A stretch of 64,000 nucleotides of DNA from positions 101,233 to 165,232 of the forward strand of contig CAUDQR010000002.1 of NCBI GenBank assembly GCA_958451615.1. Reading direction: 5' to 3'. The position numbers and the translations under genes are program-made. Each line of letters opens with the position of its first letter. Within the stretch, counting starts at the first letter, position 1. Shown piece after piece: positions 8,517 through 17,394 of the stretch. The notes below the pieces were generated by a model, which ran no database searches, was not told where the DNA came from, and saw only the letters and a program-made list of their open reading frames with translations. Source of the DNA: an uncultured Collinsella sp. GTDB taxonomy: Bacteria; Actinomycetota; Coriobacteriia; Coriobacteriales; Coriobacteriaceae.

Positions 8517-10763
8517 ATGACACTCGTATCCAAGACCTTTGAGCTGTACGGCAAGACCTACACCTTTGAGTCCGGCGAGCTTGCCAAGCAGGCCACCGGC
8601 GCTTGTCTGGTCAAGCAGGGTGACACCACGATGCTCGACACCGTGGTCGTCTCCAAGGAGCGTAAGAATTACGACTTCTTCCCGCTGACCGTCGACTTCA
8701 ACGAGAAGATGTACGCTGCCGGCCGCATCCCGGGTGGCTACCTCAAGCGCGAGGGCCGTCCCAGCGAGAAGGCCACGCTCACGGCTCGTATGATCGACCG
8801 CCCGATCCGCCCGAGCTTCCCGGACGGCTTCCGCAACGAGGTACACATCGTCGCCACCTCGCTCGTCGCCGACCAGGTCAACCCCTTCGACGTCATCAAC
8901 GTCATGGGCGCTTCGCTGGCCATGACGCTCGGCGGCGTGCCCTTCGAGGGCCCGCTTGCCTGCGTGCGCATTGGCCGTAACGTGGAGACCGGTGAGTTTA
9001 TCGTCAACCCCACCTATGAGGAGCGCGAGAACTCCGACCTGGACCTGGAGTTGGGTGGCTCTGCCGACTTCATCTCGATGGTCGAGGCCGGCGCCGAGGA
9101 GATCTCCGAGGACGACATGCTCGCCGCTATGAAGTTTGGTCAGGAGGCCCTCGCTGCCTTCTGCCAGGCCCAAGACGAGTTCGTTGCCGAGTGGGAGCAG
9201 GTCAACGGCGCTATCGTCAAGAAGGAGTACCCGCTCGACCAGCCCGTCGAGGAGGTCCAGGAGCGCATCTTCGCCCACTACGACGAGATGGCCGCTGCCC
9301 TGCGCGACGCCGACAAGCTTTCCCGCATCGGTAAGGTCGAGGCTCTGAAGGAGTCCATCCGCGCCGAGTTCACCGACGAGGAGCAGGCCGCCTGGGAGCG
9401 CGAGATCCCCGTGGCGCTCAAGAAGCTCGAGAAGAAGGCCATGCGCACCATGGTCGTCGAGACCGGCGAGCGCGTCGACGGCCGTGCCGCCGACGAGATC
9501 CGTCCCATCATGGTGAAGGACAACTACCTGCCGCTCGTTCACGGCTCCGGCCTGTTCCAGCGTGGTCAGACCCAGGTGCTCTCCGTCCTGTCGCTCGGTA
9601 TGCTCAACGAGGGCCAGCGTCTGGATACCATCGAGCCCACCGAGGGCAAGCGCTATATGCACCACTACAACTTCCCGCCGTTCTGTACCGGCGAGACTGG
9701 CCGCATGGGCAGCCCCAAGCGCCGCGAGATCGGCCACGGCAACCTGGCCGAGCGCGCTCTGCTTCCGGTGCTCCCCGACGAGAACGAGTTTCCCTACGCC
9801 ATCCGCGTCGTCTCCGAGGTCATGGAGTCCAACGGCTCCTCTTCGATGGCTTCGACCTGCGGTTCCACGCTCGCCCTTATGGACGGCGGCGTGCCCATTA
9901 AGCGCCCGGTCTCCGGTATCGCCATGGGCCTGATCCAGGAGGAGGGCAAGACCGTGGTCCTGTCCGACATCCAGGGTCTCGAGGACTTCCTGGGCGACAT
10001 GGACTTTAAGGTCACCGGCACCACCGAGGGCATCACCGCCCTGCAGATGGACAACAAGGCCACCGGTCTTACCTTCGACATCCTGGCCCGCGCCCTGCAG
10101 CAGGCCAAGGAGGGTCGCGCCTTCATCCTGCAGAAGATGCTCGATGTGATCCCCGAGCCGCGTCACACCACGCGCAGCACCGCTCCGCGCATCGTCTCCA
10201 TCCAGGTTCCGACCGATAAGATCCGCGACGTCATCGGTTCCGGCGGCAAGGTCATCCGCGGTATCCAGGACGAGACCGGCGCTTCGGTCGACATCCAGGA
10301 GGACGGCACCGTCTTTGTCGGCGGCACCGGCGAGTCCGTCGATCAAGCCGTCGAGCGCATCAAGCTCATCATCAAGGTTCCCGAGCCGGGTGAGGAGTAC
10401 ACCGGTCGCGTTGTCTCCATCCAGCCCTTCGGCGCCTTCGTGAACCTGCTGCCCGGTAAGGACGGCCTGCTGCACATCTCCCGCGTCGCCAAGGGCCGCG
10501 TGGAGAAGGTCGAGGATGTCCTCAACGTGGGCGACGAGGTCAAGGTCGTCGTCATCGAGGTTGACGATCGCGGCAAGATCTCGCTCGATCGTCTCGACAA
10601 GCCCGAGGCCCCGGCTCGCGCCGAGGGTGCCTCCGAGGGTGACGGCGAGCACTTCCAGCGTCGTGAGCGTCCGCGTCGCGAGCGCTCCGAGCGCAGCGAC
10701 CGCCCGCGCCGTCCCGGCGACAACGGAGGCCGCAAGCCCCGCCGTCACCACGACGCCGAGTAA
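8517..10763 (+). CDS. pnp: Polyribonucleotide nucleotidyltransferase (PNPase)
   Basis: A 748-residue PNPase: two RNase PH-like domains (first with GGYLKREGRPSEKATLTARMIDRP-like sequence, second with STCGSTLALMDGGVPI), a KH domain at about 565-620 (IRDVIGSGGKVIRGI) and an S1 domain at about 622-690 (GEEYTGRVVSIQPFGAFVNL). It degrades RNA 3' to 5' by phosphorolysis. The tail beyond S1 is rich in Arg, Glu and Pro (RRERPRRERSERSDRPRR) and probably binds RNA or partners. AAAGGAG precedes ATG 8517. The RNase J gene follows, so two ribonucleases flank the repeat locus at 10811-11216. Confidence 0.98.
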   Translation: MTLVSKTFELYGKTYTFESGELAKQATGACLVKQGDTTMLDTVVVSKERKNYDFFPLTVDFNEKMYAAGRIPGGYLKREGRPSEKATLTARMIDRPIRPSFPDGFRNEVHIVATSLVADQVNPFDVINVMGASLAMTLGGVPFEGPLACVRIGRNVETGEFIVNPTYEERENSDLDLELGGSADFISMVEAGAEEISEDDMLAAMKFGQEALAAFCQAQDEFVAEWEQVNGAIVKKEYPLDQPVEEVQERIFAHYDEMAAALRDADKLSRIGKVEALKESIRAEFTDEEQAAWEREIPVALKKLEKKAMRTMVVETGERVDGRAADEIRPIMVKDNYLPLVHGSGLFQRGQTQVLSVLSLGMLNEGQRLDTIEPTEGKRYMHHYNFPPFCTGETGRMGSPKRREIGHGNLAERALLPVLPDENEFPYAIRVVSEVMESNGSSSMASTCGSTLALMDGGVPIKRPVSGIAMGLIQEEGKTVVLSDIQGLEDFLGDMDFKVTGTTEGITALQMDNKATGLTFDILARALQQAKEGRAFILQKMLDVIPEPRHTTRSTAPRIVSIQVPTDKIRDVIGSGGKVIRGIQDETGASVDIQEDGTVFVGGTGESVDQAVERIKLIIKVPEPGEEYTGRVVSIQPFGAFVNLLPGKDGLLHISRVAKGRVEKVEDVLNVGDEVKVVVIEVDDRGKISLDRLDKPEAPARAEGASEGDGEHFQRRERPRRERSERSDRPRRPGDNGGRKPRRHHDAE

Positions 10764-10786
10764 CAGTCGCACATAAGCAGCTCAAC

Positions 10787-10817
10787 AAGGGCGACTCTGG
10801 ACAGGGGTCGCCCTTTT
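10787..10817 (+). terminator. Rho-independent terminator after pnp
   Basis: AAGGGCGAC (10787-10795) pairs with GTCGCCCTT (10807-10815), followed by TT and GC. Its CCCTTTT end (10811-10817) is also the outermost part of the 39-bp palindrome arm that begins at 10811, so the terminator and the repeat element compete for the same bases. Confidence 0.75.
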
Positions 10818-10957
10818 GCTTGCGCCCGGGAGGGCCGCATATGAAGTTTCCTGCTCTACAGTCCTGCGCAAGACGGAAAGCACATTAAGTGCTTTCCTTT
10901 GCGTGCGGAACTCGTGATAAACTTCATATGCGGCCCTCCCGGGCGCAAGCAAAAGGG
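10811..10957 (+). repeat. Long structured palindrome, family A copy 1
   Basis: Arms 10811-10849 and 10919-10957 are a perfect 39-bp inverted repeat. Inside is an 87-base core (10841-10927) bounded by ATGAAGTTT and AAACTTCAT, with an asymmetric internal region and an apical hairpin GGAAAGCAC-ATTAA-GTGCTTTCC (10875-10897). The same 87-base core occurs on the opposite strand at 11106-11192 with about ten differences, four pairs of which are compensatory. No GTAG flanks this copy. Confidence 0.9.
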
Positions 10958-11071
10958 CTGGTTAGTGCAGCTCGCTATTTAGTTAGACAGTCTATTCAGT
11001 AGTCAGATTTCGGATCTGTAGATAGACGCAGCTGCACTTCCCCAGATAAAACAACCAAAATTAACCAGCCC
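10955..11071. repeat. Central structured linker between family A palindromes
   Basis: GGGCTGGTTA (10955-10964) pairs with TAACCAGCCC (11062-11071). Inside this, GTGCAGCT (10965-10972) pairs with AGCTGCAC (11030-11037), and GTCTAT (10990-10995) pairs with ATAGAC (11022-11027). The result is a nested stem with an AT-richer centre than its surroundings. No open frame with a credible start and codon use was found in it. Confidence 0.6.
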
Positions 11072-11078
11072 ATTGTTG

Positions 11079-11216
11079 GTAGGTTCCCCGCGAGGGCGGG
11101 CACGGATGAAGTTTATCGCGAGTTCCGCACGAACAGGAGGCCACTTAATGTGGCCTCCGTCGTGAGCAGGACTGTAGAGCAGGAAACTTCATCCGTGCCC
11201 GCCCTCGCGGGGAACC
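11079..11216 (-). repeat. Long structured palindrome, family A copy 2 (inverted)
   Basis: Arms 11082-11114 and 11184-11216 are a perfect 33-bp inverted repeat. The core 11106-11192 is the reverse complement of the copy 1 core (same length of 87). The arms outside the core share no evident sequence with copy 1. The apical hairpin is GGAGGCCAC-TTAAT-GTGGCCTCC (11136-11158). GTAG (11079-11082, + strand) abuts the 5' foot of the stem, the position of the guide tetranucleotide in REP elements. Confidence 0.9.
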
Positions 11217-11404
11217 GGCGGGATAGACGGGTTCAGATGGGGCTTTGATGCATGGGTGGTCTGTTGTTGTGCAAATGGGTATCATACTGTGGTTATTGCA
11301 TCGACTCCGTGATGCATGTTTGTACGTTCCCGACGGTCGGTTTGCCAGAAGCGCCCCGCCGGTTGTTCCAGACCCGTTTCGAAGAAAGGAAACAACACTC
11401 ACCT

Positions 11405-13075
11405 ATGGCAGCTAAAAAATCATCTCCCTTGAAGATCATCCCGCTCGGCGGCTTAGATGGTATCGGCAAGAACATGACGGTCTTCGAGTGCGGCGACGAC
11501 ATGGTGCTCGTCGACGCTGGCCTCATGTTCCCCGACGATTCGCAGCCCGGTATCGACCTGGTGCTCCCGGATTACACCTACGTTCTGGAGAACGAGGAAA
11601 AGCTCCGCGGCATCATCGTCACTCACGGCCACGAGGACCACACCGGTTCGCTTCCGTATCTACTGCAGGACCTCAACAACAAGGTGCCCATCTTCTCGAG
11701 CAAGCTGACGCTCGGCTTTATCGAGGGCAAGCTCTCCGAGTTCCGCATTCGTGCACCCAAGTTCCGTGAGGTCAAGGGCGGCAGCCACGTCAATTTGGGT
11801 GGCATCTCGCTCGACTTCTTTTCGATGACGCACTCCATCCCGGGCGCTCTGGGCGTGTTCATCCGCACCAACCAGGGCACCGTTATGCACACCGGCGACT
11901 TTAAGCTCGACCAGACGCCCATCGACGGCGTCACGCCCGACTATGCCGCTATCAGCCGCTTTGCCAAGCAGGGCATCGACCTGCTGCTGTCCGACTCCAC
12001 CAACGCCACGGTCCCCGGCTTTACTAAGTCCGAGGCCGAGGTTGGCCCCAATCTGTTGCATGCCATCAAGAATGCTCCGGGCCGCGTGTTCGTCGCGTCG
12101 TTCTCGAGCCACATCCATCGTCTGCAGCAGATCTGCGACGCCGCCCGCAAGTGCGGCCGCAAGGTCGTCGTGACCGGTCGTTCCATGCTCACCAACACCC
12201 GCGTGGCGCGCGAACTGGGCTATCTCAACATCGATGATGCCGATATCATCGATGCCTTCGACATTGACAACCTGCCCGATGACAAGATCGTCGTCATGTG
12301 CACCGGTTCGCAGGGCGAGCCGCTGTCGGCCCTGTCCCGCATGGCCAACGGCGAGCACAAGACGCTCTCCATCCACGAGGGCGATACCGTCATCCTCTCG
12401 GCAACGCCGGTCCCCGGTAACGAGAAGGCCGTTCAGCAGGTCGTTAACAGCCTCGCCAAGCTTGGTTGCGACGTGTGGGATAAGAACCGCGCCCTCGTTC
12501 ACGTTTCGGGTCACGGCAGCCAGGAGGAGCTCAAGCTCTTGATGGCCATGGCCAAGCCTACGTACTTTATGCCGGTCCACGGCGAGGCCGTGCATCTGCG
12601 CGCCCATGCTCAACTTGCACGCAAGATGGGCCTCAAGGAAGATCATATCTTTATCCTCGACAACGGTGACACGCTCGAGATGCGTGGCGGTATCGTCAAG
12701 CGCGGTACGCCCGTCGAGTCTGGCGTCGTCTACGTCGACGGACTGCGTATCGGCGATACCGACCCCATCGTTCTGCGCGATCGTCAGAAGCTTGCCAACG
12801 ACGGTATGGTCACGGCTGTCGCCATCGTTTCGCTCAAGCACAAGAAGATCGAGGCCATCGAGTTCTCGGGCCGCGGCGTCTCCTTTGCCATTGACGACCA
12901 GTTCTCCGAGGACGCCTCGGCGTCCATCATGAAGACGATCGAGAAGGGCAAGTTCAGCTTTACGAGCAGCGGTTCCGATGCCATTCGCAAGGCCGTGCGC
13001 GACTCGCTCTCTAACTTTATCTGGAGCCGTACGCGCACTCGTCCGATGATCATCCCGGTCGTCATGGAGGTTTAG
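11405..13075 (+). CDS. rnj: Ribonuclease J
   Basis: A 556-residue metallo-beta-lactamase/beta-CASP ribonuclease. The metal motif THGHEDHTGSLPY has H74, H76, D78 and H79. The beta-CASP motifs follow (DSTNA, SSHIHR, GRSM, CTGSQGEP) and the late SGHGSQEE and MPVHGE histidine motifs. RNase J has 5'-3' exonuclease and endonuclease activity on mRNA and rRNA. ATG 11405 is chosen because the family begins just before the core at this point and AAAGGA lies at about 11386-11391; longer in-frame starts give an unlikely leader. ftsK starts two bases after the stop. Confidence 0.95.
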   Translation: MAAKKSSPLKIIPLGGLDGIGKNMTVFECGDDMVLVDAGLMFPDDSQPGIDLVLPDYTYVLENEEKLRGIIVTHGHEDHTGSLPYLLQDLNNKVPIFSSKLTLGFIEGKLSEFRIRAPKFREVKGGSHVNLGGISLDFFSMTHSIPGALGVFIRTNQGTVMHTGDFKLDQTPIDGVTPDYAAISRFAKQGIDLLLSDSTNATVPGFTKSEAEVGPNLLHAIKNAPGRVFVASFSSHIHRLQQICDAARKCGRKVVVTGRSMLTNTRVARELGYLNIDDADIIDAFDIDNLPDDKIVVMCTGSQGEPLSALSRMANGEHKTLSIHEGDTVILSATPVPGNEKAVQQVVNSLAKLGCDVWDKNRALVHVSGHGSQEELKLLMAMAKPTYFMPVHGEAVHLRAHAQLARKMGLKEDHIFILDNGDTLEMRGGIVKRGTPVESGVVYVDGLRIGDTDPIVLRDRQKLANDGMVTAVAIVSLKHKKIEAIEFSGRGVSFAIDDQFSEDASASIMKTIEKGKFSFTSSGSDAIRKAVRDSLSNFIWSRTRTRPMIIPVVMEV

Positions 13076-13076
13076 T

Positions 13077-15857
13077 TTGGCGCGCGGATCTGCACAAAAC
13101 GCCAAAGGCAATAAAGCCAACAACCAACCGGCATCTGCTAAGGGTGCCGGTTCCCATCTTCGTGCCAATAAGGGCCACGAGGCCGAGTTCGACGATTTTG
13201 AGCCCCTGGTCGAGCCTTCGGCCAATCGCGATATCGCTGGTGTGGTCATCGCCGTTTTGGCGATTGCGTCCTTCATTGCCGTGATCTCTCCGGCAACAGC
13301 GCCCGTGACGGCTGCGGTTGCCGGTTTCTACCACCTGGGCTTTGGTCTGGGCGCCTACGTGCTGCCGATCGTCATCTTGCTGTTTGCCGCCACGCTCTTT
13401 TTGGGTGAGGACTCGCCGCTCAACGTGCGCTCTGTTGCGGGCGGCGCCTTGGTCTTTATCGCCGTCGTCTCCATTCTTTCGCTGATGGTGCCGGGCACGA
13501 GCGATTCGTGCGACCTTATGTTTACGCCGCAGAACCTTTCCGTGTCGGGCGGCTACATTGGCGCCTTTATCGCAAGTGCCTTGCAAAACGCCTTGGGTAA
13601 ACCTATCGCCATGGTTGTCTTGCTGGGGCTTGTCGTCGTTGGTTTGGTCATTATCGGCTTTTCGGTGGGTGGCGTTTTGCGCTCCGCACGCGATCGCGCT
13701 GCCGATTTTGCCGAGCGTCGACGTGCCGATGTCAATGCGAGCCCGTGGGGCGATGAAGAGGCCCTGTCTGTTCCCGGCGTCGCTCGTCCGCACCTGAGCA
13801 TTTTGCGCCAGAAGGGGACTGACGCCGCGGTGACCACGGTCATGGGTGGCGATGTCGACCCGGTTTTGGATGACGACGAGGACGATGACCCGTTTGTCGA
13901 CGTATCCGAGTCGGTTGAAGCCGAGCGGGCCAAGACCACGCTGCTGCCGCGCCGTCATGCCAAGAAGGGCAAGACTGCGCCTAAGCTCAATACGAGTGAG
14001 CCCGACCCGTCTTGGTCCGATAGCGAGATTGAGCTCACCGAGGGCGATGACGAGGACGACGAGGCTCCGATTGAGACCGCAAAGACAACTTTGCTGCCGC
14101 GTCGCCATGCAAAGCGCGGCCAGGTCACCGGACAGCTTTCGATGGAGGACGATCCGGACAAGGTTGACGAGTCCGAGCCGCCGTTTTCCGTGAATCCCGT
14201 CTCGGCCGCCCCCCAGATCCCCGACTTCCTGAAGCACCCCAAGGTCGCTGACGCCTCAACCTCTACGGCCTCTGCCGCTCCTGCTGCGGCTGACAATGGG
14301 GGAGCGAGCGACACCGCAACTGACGCCGAGGGCGAAGAAGAGGACGGCCTCAAGCTTCCGCCGCTCGAAATCCTGCATGCCAACCCGCAGTCGGCTTCCG
14401 CTGCGTCTTCGGACAAGGAGCTGGAGCAGACCGCTGAGTCACTGCAATCCACCTTGCTTGAGTTTGGCCGCAGTGCCCGCGTGGTCGGCTGGATCGCCGG
14501 CCCCACGGTGACGACCTTTAAGCTGCAGCCCGGTGAGGGCGAGCGTGTGAGCAAAATCTCGAGCCTCGAGGACGATATCGCGCTTTCGCTCGCTGCCCAG
14601 TCGGTGCGTATCTTTGCCCCGATCCCCGGCACCTCGCTCGTGGGCATCGAGATTCCCAACCGCAAGCGCCAGAACGTCAATCTGGGCGACGTGCTGCCCT
14701 ATGTGAAGGGCGGTCCGCTCGAGCTCGCTATCGGCCGTGACGCCGAGGGCACGCCGGTCGTCGCCGACCTCGCAAAGATGCCTCACCTTTTGATCGCCGG
14801 TACGACTGGTTCTGGTAAGTCGGTGATGATCAACTCCATCATCACGACCTTGCTCATGCGCGCCCTTCCCGAGGACGTTCGCCTGATTATGGTCGACCCC
14901 AAGCGCGTCGAGCTTGCGGGCTATAACGGTCTGCCGCATCTCTATGTGCCCGTGGTGACCGAGCCTAAGCAGGCCGCGAGCGCTCTGCAATGGGCTGTGT
15001 CCGAGATGGAGCGTCGCCTGAAGGTTTTCGAGCGTCTCAACGTGCGTAAGATCTCGACCTACAATGAAAAGCAGGCCGCCGGCGAGTTTGAGCATTACGA
15101 CAGCCCGCCGCAAAAGATGCCCTACCTGGTCATCATCATCGACGAGCTTTCGGACCTGATGATGGTCGCCGGTAAGGATGTCGAGGCCTCGATCGTGCGT
15201 ATTGCACAGCTGGGCCGTGCCGCCGGTATTCATCTTATCGTGGCCACGCAGCGCCCCAGCTCCAACGTGGTGACGGGCCTCATCAAGGCCAACATCACCA
15301 ACCGCATCGCCTTTAACGTCGCCACGGGCATCGACTCGCGCGTCATCATCGACCAGATGGGCGCCGAGAAGCTCACCGGTTTGGGCGACATGCTGTTCTC
15401 CAAGGTCGACTGGGGCAAGCCCCGCCGTATCCAGGGCTGCTTTGTCTCGGACGACGAAATCAACGAGATTGTCGAGTTCGTCAAGTCGCAGAGCGAGCCC
15501 GACTACCACGAGGAGATTCTGTCCGCCGTGGCGCCCGCTTCCATGTCCATGGCTGGTGGCGGCGGCATTGTCCGCACCGGAGTCGCCGAGCCGCAAGACG
15601 ATGATCCGCTCATTTGGGAAGCCGCCCATATTGTGGTGGAATCGCAGCTGGGCTCCACATCTGGCCTGCAACGCCGCCTGAAGGTTGGCTATGCGCGTGC
15701 CGGGCGTATTATGGACATGCTGGAAGAAAAGGGTGTCGTCGGCCCGCCCGACGGTTCCAAGCCGCGCGAGGTCCTGTTGGACGAGGAGGGGCTTGCCGCG
15801 CTGGAATCTGTCGACGCCGAGATGGCACGTGAAGATCGTGAGTTTGGAGGATTCTGA
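13077..15857 (+). CDS. ftsK: DNA translocase FtsK/SpoIIIE
   Basis: A 926-residue translocase. Residues about 45-205 hold four hydrophobic membrane segments. An acidic low-complexity linker (about 210-450) contains two copies of KTTLLPRRHAK (286-296 and 336-346). The motor follows with Walker A GTTGSGKS at about 575-582, Walker B LVIIIDELSDLM, and a C-terminal gamma winged-helix domain (about 855-926). FtsK couples chromosome segregation with septation at the division site. The TTG start at 13077 has GGAGG in the end of the RNase J gene. It overlaps the next start by one base (TGATG). Confidence 0.95.
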   Translation: MARGSAQNAKGNKANNQPASAKGAGSHLRANKGHEAEFDDFEPLVEPSANRDIAGVVIAVLAIASFIAVISPATAPVTAAVAGFYHLGFGLGAYVLPIVILLFAATLFLGEDSPLNVRSVAGGALVFIAVVSILSLMVPGTSDSCDLMFTPQNLSVSGGYIGAFIASALQNALGKPIAMVVLLGLVVVGLVIIGFSVGGVLRSARDRAADFAERRRADVNASPWGDEEALSVPGVARPHLSILRQKGTDAAVTTVMGGDVDPVLDDDEDDDPFVDVSESVEAERAKTTLLPRRHAKKGKTAPKLNTSEPDPSWSDSEIELTEGDDEDDEAPIETAKTTLLPRRHAKRGQVTGQLSMEDDPDKVDESEPPFSVNPVSAAPQIPDFLKHPKVADASTSTASAAPAAADNGGASDTATDAEGEEEDGLKLPPLEILHANPQSASAASSDKELEQTAESLQSTLLEFGRSARVVGWIAGPTVTTFKLQPGEGERVSKISSLEDDIALSLAAQSVRIFAPIPGTSLVGIEIPNRKRQNVNLGDVLPYVKGGPLELAIGRDAEGTPVVADLAKMPHLLIAGTTGSGKSVMINSIITTLLMRALPEDVRLIMVDPKRVELAGYNGLPHLYVPVVTEPKQAASALQWAVSEMERRLKVFERLNVRKISTYNEKQAAGEFEHYDSPPQKMPYLVIIIDELSDLMMVAGKDVEASIVRIAQLGRAAGIHLIVATQRPSSNVVTGLIKANITNRIAFNVATGIDSRVIIDQMGAEKLTGLGDMLFSKVDWGKPRRIQGCFVSDDEINEIVEFVKSQSEPDYHEEILSAVAPASMSMAGGGGIVRTGVAEPQDDDPLIWEAAHIVVESQLGSTSGLQRRLKVGYARAGRIMDMLEEKGVVGPPDGSKPREVLLDEEGLAALESVDAEMAREDREFGGF

Positions 15858-17368
15858 TGGCTGCACGCTTTGGTGACATGCTGCTCGAGCAGCGTCGCCG
15901 AATGGGCCTTTCCATTCAGCAGGTCGCCAACACCATCAAAATCAGGCCGCAGATCATCGAGTTTTTCGAGACCGGTAACTTTGCTTCGATGCCGCCGCGC
16001 GGCTATGCGCAGGGCATGATTTCGAGCTATGCTCGTTTTTTGGGCCTCAATCCGCGCGAGGTCGTCAATGCCTACTTTGACGAACTGATGGCATACGAAC
16101 GCGAGACGTCGCAGCAGGGCGGTCGTTTCCAGGACGCCGCCGGCTACGTCAATTCGCGTTCCTCTGTCGATAACGGGCGCTTCCTGATGGTTCAGGGCGG
16201 TCGTTCGACTCGCTATGGACAGCGTCCTCAGCAGGCCGGTTATATCACCGAGACGGGTTCGGGCGAGGAGATTCGCTCGCAGCGTGACCGGTTCCGCAGT
16301 ACGCCGATGCCCGAGGACCGTGCACTTCCCGCTGCCCGCGGCGTGGCGCGTGACCCTCGTGCCGGCTACGGCGACGGCGGCTATTCCGATCGCGGTCACC
16401 GTGGTATCTCCACCGGACGCTCTCGCAGTGGCTATGCGGACGCCGATACCACGCAGGTGACGCCGCGTCTTCGCTCTCAACCACAGCCGTATGGCCAGCG
16501 CTCTTCGGCTCCGCGTGCGGGCCAGCGTGGCTATCAAGGCCGCGGTGAACTTGCGCCCCGCTCGGGTCAGCGCAGCCTTCAGGGCCAGGGTGGCTATTGC
16601 GGCCGTTCCGATAGCAATCGTGGCCGTATGCCTCAGGGAGGCGGCCGCAGCAGTTCCAGTCGTGGACGCGGCGGTTCCCGTGCTCCTCAAAACAACGGGC
16701 TCGATCCGCGTATCGTCTACGCCGGTATCGGTGCCGTGGCGTTGCTGCTGATCGTGCTCATCGTGGTACTTCTGCGCGGCTGCGCATCTTCGACGCCCGA
16801 GACCACGCCCGAGACGCCCGCTGTTACCAAGACGACGACCAAGAAGTCTTCTAAGAAGACCGAAACGGTCGACGAGGACGAAGACACCGATGAGGCGACG
16901 GATGAGTCGACCGGTTCGGACGCCACCAAGACGACGGCTAAAAAGGAAGAGAACGAGGCAACGAAGGTCAAGGTCTCCGTTGCCAAGGGAAAGACCGCGT
17001 GGATTGAGGTCAAGGTCGACGGAAAGTCGGTCTATGGCGCCCAGGCGACTGGCCCCTTTGAGCAGGAGTACACGCCCGAGTCCTCGATCGAGATCACCAC
17101 GTCCAAGCCTTCCGATGTCACCGTTACCAAGAATGGCGAAAAGGTCCGTTACGATACCAAGACTTCGGGCGTGGCGCGTGTGACGATCACCGTTCCCAAG
17201 AAGGAGACGACCGATTCCGAGAATGGTGAAAGTTCTGATGGTGCCGACACCACCGACGGTACCGATACCACCGACGGCACCGATGCCCAGTCCACGGATG
17301 GCGCCGATGCCGCAACTGACGGTCAGACGCCCACCGATTCTACCGACTATTCGTACGATAGCTATTAA
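15857..17368 (+). CDS. RodZ-like protein: Xre HTH, membrane segment, DUF4115-like domain
   Basis: A 503-residue protein. Residues 1-75 are an Xre-type helix-turn-helix (FGDMLLEQRRRMGLSIQQVA...), followed by an Arg/Gly/Ser-rich region, one transmembrane segment at about 286-309, an acidic Lys/Thr linker, a small beta domain (about 370-445, KVKVSVAKGKTAWIEVKVDG) and a repetitive DTTDGTD tail. This order is that of RodZ, which links MreB to cell-shape control, and the beta domain fits DUF4115. No mreB is visible nearby, so a role in envelope organisation is inference. The start overlaps the ftsK stop by one base. Confidence 0.82.
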   Translation: MAARFGDMLLEQRRRMGLSIQQVANTIKIRPQIIEFFETGNFASMPPRGYAQGMISSYARFLGLNPREVVNAYFDELMAYERETSQQGGRFQDAAGYVNSRSSVDNGRFLMVQGGRSTRYGQRPQQAGYITETGSGEEIRSQRDRFRSTPMPEDRALPAARGVARDPRAGYGDGGYSDRGHRGISTGRSRSGYADADTTQVTPRLRSQPQPYGQRSSAPRAGQRGYQGRGELAPRSGQRSLQGQGGYCGRSDSNRGRMPQGGGRSSSSRGRGGSRAPQNNGLDPRIVYAGIGAVALLLIVLIVVLLRGCASSTPETTPETPAVTKTTTKKSSKKTETVDEDEDTDEATDESTGSDATKTTAKKEENEATKVKVSVAKGKTAWIEVKVDGKSVYGAQATGPFEQEYTPESSIEITTSKPSDVTVTKNGEKVRYDTKTSGVARVTITVPKKETTDSENGESSDGADTTDGTDTTDGTDAQSTDGADAATDGQTPTDSTDYSYDSY

Positions 17369-17394
17369 GCCGCTCGTACGCGAAAGGAAACATC

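Noticed and set aside
8469..10772. Very long open frame (767 codons) on the - strand opposite pnp, and similar ones opposite dnaJ (1869-3737), era (5970-7397), rimO (17365-19392), the kinase (44326-46047) and others
   Set aside because: They lie exactly antisense to well-recognised genes, are rich in Leu, Val, Gly, His and Asp as expected from reverse reading of high-GC codons, and show no protein family features.
10811..11216. Insertion sequence with terminal inverted repeats
   Set aside because: The outer arms of the two palindromes differ from each other, no transposase frame lies between them, and no target-site duplication was found.
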